Of a DNA stretch of 64,000 nt, positions 53,424 to 62,600 are shown in pieces (the stretch's first letter is position 1; each line of letters starts with the position of its first letter). The position numbers were made by a program, and so were the translations under genes. The notes beneath the pieces are model-generated. The model saw only the letters and a program-made list of their open reading frames with translations. It was not told where the DNA came from and made no database searches. The DNA lies in the NCBI GenBank assembly GCA_014359475.1, contig JACIZI010000002.1, forward strand, positions 1 to 64,000, in the 5' to 3' direction. The stretch is from Marinobacter sp. (GTDB taxonomy: Bacteria > Pseudomonadota > Gammaproteobacteria > Pseudomonadales > Oleiphilaceae).

Positions 53424-54491
53424 TCAGGAGGGAACCGCGGAGCCATCACTCGGGGCCGGTAACTCGTCCTGACGGTTGTTGCGCTGTGCGCTGACGACCT
53501 GATTGCGCCCGATCTGCCTGGCTTTCAGTAATGCCTGATCGGCCCGGTTCAGCCAGACAGACCAGGTTTCCCCCCGGCCTACTTCAGCCACCCCGGCACA
53601 GGCGGTCAGGTGGATATCGTGAATGTAAGCGGCGGCACTGATCCGTGTCAGCAGTTTGTGGGCCATGACGTCCGCGTCCTTCTGACGGCTCTTCGGCAGC
53701 AGAACCATGAATTCCTCGCCACCGATCCTGAGCAATGACTCATTTCCCCCCAGACTTTTTCGCAACCTGCGGGCCACCTCCTCAAGAACCTGGTCTCCGG
53801 CTATATGCCCCCACTGATCGTTGATGGCGTGAAAGTTGTCCAGGTTGACCAGAATCAGGCTGGTCACTTCTTCGAGTCGTTCCCGCCGCCGGATCCGGGC
53901 GTTCAGCAGGTCTGACAGCTGGGCCCGGTTCAGGCAGCCGGTGAGAGGGTCGGTAGTGGCGAGCCTGGCCAGTTCCTGCTGCAGGCGACCCACCAGCCAG
54001 GCAAAGATCATCACAAAGATGCTGGTCAGCGCCAGCGAGAAAGTAATGCGCCAGAAGTCCGGCTCCGGGAAACGTATCAAAGACACCACGGACATGCTGA
54101 GCACAAAGATAACGCTGGAGATCGTTGCCTCCCGCAGCGGCAACAGGAAAAACAGTGCGGCGGCTGCAGGGTAGGCCCAGTAAAGCCCGATGTAGCCGTT
54201 GATGGCAGTGGAGTAGACGGCACAGACACCCGCCAGTACCGGGTACAGTCTGCCCTTGAAGAAGTAGCTGCGACGCAGCCACAGGGTGCCGATCACCAGA
54301 AGGCAGTTGAGGCAGAATAAAATAAGCAGGACCGACAGCAACCGGTGGTGTTGCTGCCACTGCACCATCACCAGGGGTGCCACCGCAACCAGTGACCAGA
54401 AATGCAGGTGATAGACAATTTTATGCCGGAAACCCAGAACTGCCAGGGTAGGATTAGTGGACAGTGAGTCGGTCGGTGCCAGTGGGTTCAC
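53424..54491 (-). CDS. Integral-membrane diguanylate cyclase (GGEEF)
   Basis: The 355-residue protein has about six N-terminal membrane helices over residues 25-180 and a C-terminal GGDEF domain with TDPLTGCLNRAQL, NDQWGHIAGDQVLEEVARRL and active loop IGGEEF. The inhibitory RxxD site expected five residues before the loop is absent (GGNE is found there), so this kind of product inhibition is not expected. The GTG at 54491 is supported by AGGAG seven bases upstream. Confidence 0.9.
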   Translation of the reverse strand: MNPLAPTDSLSTNPTLAVLGFRHKIVYHLHFWSLVAVAPLVMVQWQQHHRLLSVLLILFCLNCLLVIGTLWLRRSYFFKGRLYPVLAGVCAVYSTAINGYIGLYWAYPAAAALFFLLPLREATISSVIFVLSMSVVSLIRFPEPDFWRITFSLALTSIFVMIFAWLVGRLQQELARLATTDPLTGCLNRAQLSDLLNARIRRRERLEEVTSLILVNLDNFHAINDQWGHIAGDQVLEEVARRLRKSLGGNESLLRIGGEEFMVLLPKSRQKDADVMAHKLLTRISAAAYIHDIHLTACAGVAEVGRGETWSVWLNRADQALLKARQIGRNQVVSAQRNNRQDELPAPSDGSAVPS

Positions 54492-54611
54492 GGGGGTACT
54501 CCTGCCACTAAGGGCAGATCGTTGTTGGAATGACGAACCGAAGCTGAGTGTAGCACGGCTTTTGCAAAAGGAAGCAAACCTTTGCAGGCACCTCCTGGCA
54601 CGCGCCCTCAG

Positions 54612-55925
54612 CTAACCGATGCGGATGCCCAGCCGATAGCCGGTACAGCCATACACCGCATTGCGCAGGGACAGAATGCGAACTCTGGCATTCACCTCGT
54701 CACCCTCCCGGTTCAGCAGGCGGATGTCAGTAGTCTGGATGGTATGTTCCTGGCGGGCCGCCTCCAGGGCGGTGGTCAGGACTTGCCGATGACGCTCCGC
54801 CAACAGGTTGCTGAGCGGTTGCCCGTCCAGATCGGCGGGTGCCTGGCCCAACTGGTCGGCAACCTGGCCGGAAATAAAGCCGATGCGGCCAGATTCGTCC
54901 AGCTCTGCCGTGATATCCGGTGACAGTTCCACCAGATCCCGGGTGCGCTGCTCGCATTCCTCCAGTGCCTGGCGAATGATGTTTTTCTCAACCCGGAGGT
55001 TACCCAACTGCTGGCGTTGTTCCTTCAGCTTCTGCAGGCACTCCCGGTTACCGGACTGAAGCCGGGAAGTCCGGCGGCCCAGCAGGTAACAGACCAGGGC
55101 AAAGAGTCCTGTTATCGTCAGCCCGGTCAGCCATACTGACTGCCATGAATGCCAGGCCCCGGGGGCCAGTTCTCCCGGGCGGGCATAAGTGGCCAAAAGC
55201 CATGAGCGGTTGCCCACGGAAAGTTCCGAGCGCTGTTGCAGGTATCCGGTCTCCTCAATGGTGCCTGTTTCGTACAGTGGTGTTTTACTGTGCTGATCCA
55301 GATCATGGATGCGGATGGCGTCCAGGGTGGTATCCGGGGCACCGACCAGGGACTTCAGCAGTGCGGTGGGGTCCACAAGCAGCACCAGCCAGAGGTTATC
55401 ACCGGCCTGTCTCAGCAGGCCGGTGGCTTGTTGCAGCTGGTTTTCCATGGACAGGCTGATACGCGGCGTGACGATGACTGCCGCCGAGGCCGGCGGGTTT
55501 TCCATCAGTCCGGAAAGGGCGCGGGCTTCCTCCAGCAACAGGGGCAATCGATTGCTCTGGCGATGCAGTACCGAGCTGTATTCCCACAACAGCTCGTCAC
55601 TGGCGGCACTGTGCCGGATCAGCCCGGCACTCATGATGGACGGGTAGCTGTTGGTAAAGGCAGCGATGCTGTGACGCATCATGGTTGGGCTGTCCCGGGC
55701 GCTGATAACGACCCAGCCGATGCTCTCCAGCAGACTGTTGATCCGCCCCTGGAGGCGGGTGTGTAACAGATTGTGTTGTTGCTGGTGCTGGTCGATGGCC
55801 CGTTTCTGGTAGTCAGAGATGGCTTTATCGGCGACCAGCCAGCTAACCGCCAGGCCGGCGCTGATCACCAGTGCGGTCAGCCAGTAATGATGAACGGTTG
55901 CCTGGGTTCGCTCGCTGGAATCCAT
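54612..55925 (-). CDS. Membrane sensor with CHASE-like periplasmic region and terminal PAS domain, no output domain
   Basis: The 437-residue protein has a membrane helix (YWLTALVISAGLAVSWLVA), a periplasmic region of about 240 residues (CHASE-like by position), a second helix (WLTGLTITGLFALVCYLLG), a coiled coil (CLQKLKEQRQQLGNLRVEKNIIRQALEECEQRTRDL) and a PAS domain (SPDITAELDESGRIGFISGQVADQLG...). It stops there with no kinase, GGDEF or EAL. The ATG at 55925 follows GGGAG by six bases. It sits 120 bases upstream of the GGEEF cyclase gene on the same strand, so it might act with it. Confidence 0.75.
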   Translation of the reverse strand: MDSSERTQATVHHYWLTALVISAGLAVSWLVADKAISDYQKRAIDQHQQQHNLLHTRLQGRINSLLESIGWVVISARDSPTMMRHSIAAFTNSYPSIMSAGLIRHSAASDELLWEYSSVLHRQSNRLPLLLEEARALSGLMENPPASAAVIVTPRISLSMENQLQQATGLLRQAGDNLWLVLLVDPTALLKSLVGAPDTTLDAIRIHDLDQHSKTPLYETGTIEETGYLQQRSELSVGNRSWLLATYARPGELAPGAWHSWQSVWLTGLTITGLFALVCYLLGRRTSRLQSGNRECLQKLKEQRQQLGNLRVEKNIIRQALEECEQRTRDLVELSPDITAELDESGRIGFISGQVADQLGQAPADLDGQPLSNLLAERHRQVLTTALEAARQEHTIQTTDIRLLNREGDEVNARVRILSLRNAVYGCTGYRLGIRIG

Positions 55926-55997
55926 GGTGTTCTCCCGGTGCAATGTTAAACACTGTAGAACAGAGTCCGGGATCAGGAAACCACCGGCAACGGCTAT

Positions 55998-56810
55998 TCA
56001 GGTGGTGCGATGGCGTGAACCACTGTAAACCAGCAGAAAAACCAGGAAGCTTGTGACCACCACCGAGGGCCCCGCCGGGGTGTCTGCAAACCAGGACATG
56101 GCCAGCCCGCCCGCCACTGCAGCAAATCCGAACCCGGTGGCCAGCAGCGCCATCTGTTCGGGTGTGGTGGCCAGCCGGCGCGCCGTGGCAGCGGGAATAA
56201 TCATCAGCGCGGTGATCAGCAGCACCCCCACAATTTTCATGGCCACTGCGATTACCAGCGAGAACATCAGCATCAGCACCATCCGCAACCGCTCCACTGC
56301 AAAGCCCTCCACACGGGCCAGTTCCTCATGAATGGTGGTCATCAGCAAGGAGCGCCAGAGGCGGGCCAACAGCACCAGAATCAGTGCTGCACCCGAGAAG
56401 ATCCAGATAAGATCGTCGCGATTCATGGCCAGCAGGTCACCGAACAGGAATCCGGTCAGGTCCACCTGCACGCCCGGCATCAGGCTGAGCACCACCAGGC
56501 CGATGGCCAGGGCACTGTGCGCCAGTATGCCCAGCAGGGTGTCGGTGGCGAGGGCCCGGCTGCGGGACAGTAGTACCAGTACCAGGGCGAGGGCGAGGCA
56601 GATCAGCAGGATGCCGAGATTGAGGGGCAGTTCCAGGGCAAACGCCAGGGCAATACCGAGCAGCGCGGAATGGGCCAGGGTGTCGCCGAAATAGGCCATG
56701 CGACGCCACACCACAAAGCAGCCCAGGGGCCCTGCAACCAGAGCCACACCCAGCCCGCCGATCAGGGCACGCCAGAAGAAATCATCCAGTACCGCGTCAA
56801 TCAGGTTCAT
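55998..56810 (-). CDS. znuB: Zinc ABC transporter permease ZnuB
   Basis: The 270-residue integral membrane protein has seven to eight helices of the ABC-3 metal permease family. RMAYFGDTLAHSALLGIALAFAL and the SLVIAVAMKIVGVLLITALMIIPAATARRLA segment with its coupling helix are characteristic. It imports Zn2+ with ZnuC. Its start overlaps the end of znuC by 14 bases. The periplasmic binding protein ZnuA is not in this cluster. Confidence 0.94.
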   Translation of the reverse strand: MNLIDAVLDDFFWRALIGGLGVALVAGPLGCFVVWRRMAYFGDTLAHSALLGIALAFALELPLNLGILLICLALALVLVLLSRSRALATDTLLGILAHSALAIGLVVLSLMPGVQVDLTGFLFGDLLAMNRDDLIWIFSGAALILVLLARLWRSLLMTTIHEELARVEGFAVERLRMVLMLMFSLVIAVAMKIVGVLLITALMIIPAATARRLATTPEQMALLATGFGFAAVAGGLAMSWFADTPAGPSVVVTSFLVFLLVYSGSRHRTT

Positions 56811-57588
56811 GGTGAGTGCAGCTTTTTCCGTGGTGATGGTGTGGGGCGGGTGTCACTACATCGCCGCGCAGATTGTGCCGGTGGTTGTGATGGTGATGGT
56901 AGATCGCCAGACTCTCCGCAACCGGCCGGCCGAAGGTTTCGATAAATGCGGGGTCGTGGGATATGTCGGCCGGGTAGCCGCTGCAGCAGACGTGTTGATT
57001 GAGACAGATCACCTTGTCGGTAGCCGCCATGACCAGGTGCAGATCGTGGGATATCATCAGAACGCCGCAGTGCAGTTCGTCCCGCAGGCTGCGGATCAGG
57101 TTATAGAGAGCCGCCTGGCCGTTGATATCCACCCCCTGGGCCGGTTCATCCAGTACCAGGAGATCCGGGGAGCGCACCAGGGCCCGGGCCAGTAATACCC
57201 GTTGTTTTTCTCCACCGGACAAATGGTGCACCGAAGACGCAAACAGATGCTCCACCCCGGTACGGCTCAGTGCCTGCCGGCAGCGGGCCTCACTCTGCCC
57301 GCCCAGCAGCATGAAACGGCGTACCGTCAGCGGCATGCTGGTCTCCAGCTGCAGGTGCTGGGGTACATAACCGACGGTAAGTCCGGGCCTGCGTGTCACC
57401 TGGCCGGAACTGAGAGACTGGATACCCAGAATGGCCTTGATCAGGGTCGTCTTGCCCGCCCCATTGGGGCCGATAACCGTCACGATGTCACTCTGGTGGA
57501 GAGTCAGGCTGACCCGGTCCACCACCAGTCGCGAACCGAAACGAACGCTGACGCTACTGAGTGAAAGCAGAGGCTCTGGTGCGCTCAT
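56797..57588 (-). CDS. znuC: Zinc ABC transporter ATP-binding protein ZnuC
   Basis: The 263-residue ATPase has Walker A (GPNGAGKTT), signature LSGGEKQRVLLARAL, Walker B (LLVLDEPAQG) and the H-loop (ISHDLH). The C-terminal tail is rich in histidine (HHHHNHRHN and PHHHHGKSCTHH), as in ZnuC proteins that may sense or bind zinc. The ATG at 57588 overlaps the zur stop (ATGA), so zur, znuC and znuB are translated in a chain. Confidence 0.95.
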   Translation of the reverse strand: MSAPEPLLSLSSVSVRFGSRLVVDRVSLTLHQSDIVTVIGPNGAGKTTLIKAILGIQSLSSGQVTRRPGLTVGYVPQHLQLETSMPLTVRRFMLLGGQSEARCRQALSRTGVEHLFASSVHHLSGGEKQRVLLARALVRSPDLLVLDEPAQGVDINGQAALYNLIRSLRDELHCGVLMISHDLHLVMAATDKVICLNQHVCCSGYPADISHDPAFIETFGRPVAESLAIYHHHHNHRHNLRGDVVTPAPHHHHGKSCTHHEPD

Positions 57589-58073
57589 GGGTCGGTTTTC
57601 GTCTGGCAGGCCGGGCACAGGCCGGTGATCTCCAGCGTGGTTTCCTGCGGTTCAAATCCCTGTTCCCGCGCGGCGGAGCGGATCGAGTGGGTGACATCCC
57701 CGGAAGCCAGTTCCAGCACATTACGACACTGGCTGCAGATCAGCAGCATACCGTGGTGGCTCTCACCGGCATGGGTACAGCCGATGAAGGCGTTGAGCGA
57801 GGCAATGCGGTGCACCAGTCCGTTCTGTTGCAGGAAGTCCAGTGCCCGGTAGACCGTCGGTGGGGCTGCATTTTGCCTCTCACTGGCCAGTTCGGCGAGC
57901 AGGTCATAAGCACCGAGTGGCTTATGGGACTGCCAGATGAGCTCCAGCACACGTTCCCGTATCGGCGTAAGACGGGCCTGCCTCGTTTTGCAGATGCTGC
58001 GGGCGTTATCCAGGGCTTCCCGGGCACAGACATCGTGGTTGTGGGGGTGATAAGGCGCTGCGCTGACGACCAT
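57585..58073 (-). CDS. zur: Zinc uptake regulator Zur (Fur family)
   Basis: The 162-residue regulator has an N-terminal winged helix (LTPIRERVLELIWQSHKPLGAYDLLAEL...PPTVYRALDFLQQNGLVHRI) and a dimerisation domain with metal ligands in GCTHAGESHHGMLLICSQCRNV and the closing CPAC pair. Zur represses zinc uptake genes when zinc is sufficient. A Zur-like palindrome lies just upstream, so the operon is probably autoregulated. Confidence 0.94.
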   Translation of the reverse strand: MVVSAAPYHPHNHDVCAREALDNARSICKTRQARLTPIRERVLELIWQSHKPLGAYDLLAELASERQNAAPPTVYRALDFLQQNGLVHRIASLNAFIGCTHAGESHHGMLLICSQCRNVLELASGDVTHSIRSAAREQGFEPQETTLEITGLCPACQTKTDP

Positions 58074-58084
58074 GACCTGAATCC

Positions 58085-58112
58085 GGAATGTTTTGCAATA
58101 CTATAACATTCC
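58085..58112. promoter_or_regulatory. Zur-like operator upstream of zur-znuC-znuB
   Basis: Arms GGAATGTT (58085-58092) and AACATTCC (58105-58112) are exact reverse complements. The right half TATAACATTCC fits the Zur consensus TATAACATT well; the left half of a 23-base box (58090-58112) fits at 6 of 11 positions. It lies 12 bases upstream of the zur start codon, where binding would block transcription. Confidence 0.7.
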
Positions 58113-58144
58113 GCAAGCTGGCCGTCAGCCGGCAACTTGTCTCA

Positions 58145-58603
58145 TCAGGCCGCTTCGTGGGCCAGCTTCTCGAGATATTCCAGGTCTGGAATGACGGCGG
58201 TGTCGCCGTCCACTTCCACCAGCAGCTGGTCGGCGGAGCCCTTTGCGCCTTCGATTTCCCGCACCTGGTCCGGGCCGATGCGGACCTGGCTGGGAATGCC
58301 CTGGGTGACCAGTGCCAGGAAGGGCATCTTCTCGTGGCTCTGGCCGATGGTATTGAGCACCACCACCCGGCCGCGATGGCCGCCGGGCACCACCGGTTTA
58401 TTGCCGTTGGCAGCATCGTAGGAGACGACCGGAAGGCTCACGCCCCGCCATTCAAGCCAGCCGACCAGCCAGTCCGGGGAGCTTGCCTCCGCTTCGCTGA
58501 TGGAAAAATCCACAACTTCCGCGATGGATACGTTCGGCAGCAGCAGCTGGCCGTCTTGCATGGGTATGATGACACAGGGCAGGATGTCGTTATTGTCGCT
58601 CAT
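58145..58603 (-). CDS. chpC: CheW-like adaptor of the Chp system (ChpC)
   Basis: The 152-residue protein is a single CheW-like domain: VIIPMQDGQLLLPNVSIAEVVDFS, WLVGWLEWRGVSLPVVSYDAA and PFLALVTQGIPSQVRIGPDQV. Its place directly after chpB and chpA matches ChpC of the Pseudomonas Pil-Chp cluster, an accessory adaptor linking receptors to ChpA. Its start overlaps the end of chpB by 14 bases. Confidence 0.88.
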   Translation of the reverse strand: MSDNNDILPCVIIPMQDGQLLLPNVSIAEVVDFSISEAEASSPDWLVGWLEWRGVSLPVVSYDAANGNKPVVPGGHRGRVVVLNTIGQSHEKMPFLALVTQGIPSQVRIGPDQVREIEGAKGSADQLLVEVDGDTAVIPDLEYLEKLAHEAA

Positions 58604-59669
58604 CGTTTATATCCTCGGGCAGCGTTTGTTGTTGCCGTTTCCTGAGCAGGCAGGATTCTTCAATGGTCTTGACCAGTTCCCGGGCCAGCTCCTCCGGTGT
58701 ACCGCAAAAACTGGTACAGCCGGTAGCCGCCACCGATTCCGGCATGGAGCTGTTGCCGCAGCTGCTGCTCTCCTGAACCCATACCTTACTGCCACTGGCC
58801 TTGAGCAGGGGGGCGGCGATGGCTCCGTCGTTGCCCATGCCGGAGAACAGGATAGTGTGGCAGCGGGCACCGAAATAATCGCCCAGGTTCAGCAGCACCT
58901 GGTCGATGGAAGGGCCGTAGAGGCCCGGCCATGGCCTGTCTTTTTCGTACAGGGCACCGGTGCTGTCCAGGGCCCATTCGTGTTCCACCGGCAACAACAC
59001 CACCTCGCCATGGCGGATACGGTGGCCTTTCTGTGCCTTGCGCAAACGGTAGTGGGCGTGCCGGCCCAGCACCCGGGTCAGCACTTCGGTGAAGTGTCCA
59101 TCGATGTGCTGGGCATAAACAAAGCCCACCGGCAGCCCGGCAGGCAGGTGATCCAGAAAGTTCTTGACTGCTGCGGGCCCTCCCAGGGAAGCACCGAGCA
59201 CCCAGACTTCCTCGGCGGGCGTGTCCGGAGTTGCCGGCGTGATCCAACAGGGCAGTTCCGGTGGCCGGGCCGGGGCGGGCACCGTTTCTGCCAGATCCTC
59301 CAGGAAATCGCCGGGCTCCAGGGTTTCCAGGCTGCCGAGCTGCTTCTCCAGTTTGTCCTGCAGCCGGCGTTCCCAGCGGACGTATTCCGTGGAGCCGGGT
59401 TCGGGCGCCGGATCCACGCCGAACAATACCGGCGAGTCGGTTTTTTCCAGCAGGTAATCAAACAGGGCCGGGTGGTCTGCTTCATCCTCCAGGGTCACCA
59501 GCCACAGGCCGGCACCGGGAAAGTCCGGATGATCCATCAGCCGTTCCGGGGTGCCGCAATAGCAGACACCCAGACCGAACTTGCTGCAGGCTTCCTGTAA
59601 GCGGTGACGTTGCAGGCTGTTATCGGAAACAATTCCGACCTTTGGCCGGCCAGGCTGGCCGACCATCAC
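58590..59669 (-). CDS. chpB: ChpB, CheB-like protein-glutamate methylesterase
   Basis: The 359-residue protein has an N-terminal region that looks like a degenerate receiver (KVGIVSDNSLQRHRLQEACSKFGLG), a linker, and a C-terminal methylesterase domain with the catalytic triad in VLGASLGGPAAV (Ser), YAQHIDGHFTEVL (His) and FSGMGNDGAIAAP (Asp). It should remove methyl groups from the Pil chemoreceptor (PilJ). The start overlaps the chpA stop. A second ATG follows directly. Confidence 0.92.
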   Translation of the reverse strand: MMVGQPGRPKVGIVSDNSLQRHRLQEACSKFGLGVCYCGTPERLMDHPDFPGAGLWLVTLEDEADHPALFDYLLEKTDSPVLFGVDPAPEPGSTEYVRWERRLQDKLEKQLGSLETLEPGDFLEDLAETVPAPARPPELPCWITPATPDTPAEEVWVLGASLGGPAAVKNFLDHLPAGLPVGFVYAQHIDGHFTEVLTRVLGRHAHYRLRKAQKGHRIRHGEVVLLPVEHEWALDSTGALYEKDRPWPGLYGPSIDQVLLNLGDYFGARCHTILFSGMGNDGAIAAPLLKASGSKVWVQESSSCGNSSMPESVAATGCTSFCGTPEELARELVKTIEESCLLRKRQQQTLPEDINDERQ

Positions 59670-62600
59670 TTGTTACCCGTCAGCCGCAGGATGGTATCGA
59701 GCAACTCGCTCTCCTGAAACGGCTTGCCCAGGTACTCGTTGACACCGATGGCGAGTGCCCGTTTCCGGTGTTTCTCGCCGCTCCGGGAGGTGATCATGCA
59801 GATAGGCGTGTCTTTGAGTACTTCGTCATGGCGTATAAAGCTGGCCACTTCGAAGCCGTCCATGCGGGGCATTTCGATATCCAGCAAAATCACGTCCGGA
59901 CGGTTGTCCTGCAATTGCGCCACCGCATCCAGGCCGTCTTTGGCAGTGAAGACTTCCATGCCGTTACGCTCCAGCAGCCGCGAGGTCACCTTGCGCACGG
60001 TGACCGAGTCGTCCACCACCATGACGCGGGTCACGCTTTCCTGCCACTGTTCCGCCTCGCGAGACCTCTCCAGATCGACCAGCCGCTGGCGCTCAGAGAT
60101 GATGTCGGAACGGATCATGGCCGGCAGGTCGAGGATCACTACCACGTTGCCATCCCCGAGTATGGTGGCACCGGAAACACCCCGTACCGAGCTGAACTGG
60201 GGACCGAGGGATTTCACCACGATTTCCCGGGAGCCCATCAGGCTGTCGACCTGCAGTGCCATGGGTTGCTCGGCTCCCCGCACCAGGATGACCGGCAGCG
60301 GCAATGCCTGACCCTGCAATTTGGGATGACTGTCACTGTGCAGCAGGCCGCCGAGATATTGCAGGCGGTATTCCTGACCGGCGTACTCGTACATCGGAGC
60401 ATCCGGCTTGTAGTACTCCTCCAGCTCGTAGCTGCTGACCCGCACGATGCCTTCGATGGTGTTCAGGGGGATTGCGTAGAAATCCTCGCCGGTGGATACC
60501 ATCAACGCGCGGTTGACCGATACGGTGAACGGCAGGCGTACGGTAAATGTGGTGCCCTGGCCTTCCCTGGAATCGATATCCAGGCTGCCGCCGAGCTGTT
60601 TGATCTCGCTGGCAACCACGTCCATACCGACACCCCGTCCGGAAATCTGGGTGACCTGCTGGGCGGTGGAGAAGCCGGGCTGCAGGATGAACTGCAGTAT
60701 CTCCCGGTCATTCAGTTGCTCGCTTTCAGCCATCATGCCCTGACGAATGGCCTTGTCGCGGATCACCGGGATGGGAATACCCTTGCCATCATCCATCATG
60801 CGCAACACCACATCACCACCCTCGCGGGTCAGAGACAGGGTTACTTCGCCGGTTTCCGGTTTGCCGGATTTCTTGCGGTCTCCCGGACTCTCAATACCGT
60901 GATCCAGAGCATTTCGCAACATGTGTTCCAGTGGTGCGACCATCCGCTCCAGGATGTTGCGGTCCATTTCCCCTTCCGGGTTACGCACATCGAACTCGAC
61001 TTTTTTGCCCAGCTCGCCACTGATCTGACGGACAATGCGACGCAGGCGCGGCACCATGGAAGAGAACGGAATCATCCGCGTCTTCATCAGGCCTTCCTGC
61101 AGTTCGGTATTGATGCGGGACTGCTGTACCAGCAGGGTTTCCGTATCCCGCACCCGGTCTGCGAGGGTTTCCCGCAGGTCGGCAAGGTCCGAGGAGGATT
61201 CGGTCAGTGCCCGGGACAGCTGCTGAATGGATGAGTACCGGTCCATTTCCAGCGGATCGAAATCGTCTCCGTAGTCCGGACCGTGCTCTTTCTCTGCCCG
61301 GAACAGGATCTGCGCCTCGGTTTCGATATCCATGCGCCGCAGCTGCTCGCGCAGGCGCTCGACGGTGGCAGCCATCTCGTCCAGGGTATGGCTGAAGTCG
61401 CTGTTCTGCTGCTCCAGACGGCTTCGGGTGATACTGGTTTCCCCGGCCAGGTTGACCAGGTCGTCCAGCAGCGGCGCGGACACGCGGATGGTTTCCTGGG
61501 CACTGCGCGCCGCCTCCCGTTTGCGGGCGGGTTTCCTGGCGGCGGGCTTGGGAGCCGGCTTTTCCCCGGGTTCGGCTTTGGGCTTTTCCTGTACGGGTCC
61601 GGGCTGCGCCTTGCCCCTCGGTTCGTGGCGTTTGCGTAGCTCGGTTACCCGGCCAACGATCGCGTCGTAATCATCGGTAATTGCCTGCCAAACGGCCTCG
61701 TCGGGCTCATTACCCCCCAGGTCAATCAGGCGGGTTTCCAGGGCGTGGGCACGGTTACCCAGCTCACTCATCTGGGACAGGCGTGCGCCTCCCTTGAGGG
61801 TATGCAATGCCCGCTGGGCTTCCTGGTTGAACTGGTGGTTGGCCGGCTCCTTGCGCCAGTTGTCGAGCAGTTGTTCCAGCTGGTCCAGAATTTCTCCGGC
61901 TTCTTCCAGGAAGATCTCCAGTACTTCCGGGTCCACCGACCCGTCGGCACTGTCATCGCGACTCTGGTCGGCGGGCCGGATATCGGCTGCGACCTCATTG
62001 CCGGCGCTGCGGAAATCGTCCAGCAGGGCAGGGTCGAGAACCGGCTTCTCGCCTTCTTCGATGCTGTCCAGCATGGCGTTGAGAGCCTCAAGGGCCTTCT
62101 GGCTCAGTGCCTGTAGCGTCTGCTGGTTGCTGGCTCCGGCAATCAGGGGATCCAGCGCGTCGGACCAGCCTTCGGCCAGTTCGGCAACCGGATCCACATC
62201 CGCCAGTCGTGCACCTCCTTTGAGGGTGTGCAGTTCCTGTTGAAGCTCGGTAATACCAACCAGTTCTTCCGGGTTGTCTTTCCATTGGGACAGGCACTCC
62301 CTGATCGCATTGCGGATCTCAATGCCCTCGTCCAGGAAGATACGGATCAGGTCTTCATCGTCTGTGTCCGCCAGATCCGGTGTGATATCAGCAACATCTT
62401 CCGTTGGCTGTTCTTCAGGTTCGGATTCTGCGGTTTCTTCGGCTGCCGCAGCCGGGGCTTCTGCCGGTTCTTCGCCGGCGAGCACCGCCCGGACCCTGGC
62501 AATCAGATCGTTCGTGGCGGGGCAGGGCTGGCCGGTGGCCACCTGTTCTACCATCTGTGCCAGTCGGTCGTGGCAGGCAAACAACAGGTCCTGCATGTTG

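Noticed and set aside
59261-61234. A 657-codon open frame on the plus strand opposite chpB/chpA
   Set aside because: It is a shadow of the conserved ChpA and ChpB coding strand, with no family resemblance and no ribosome site.
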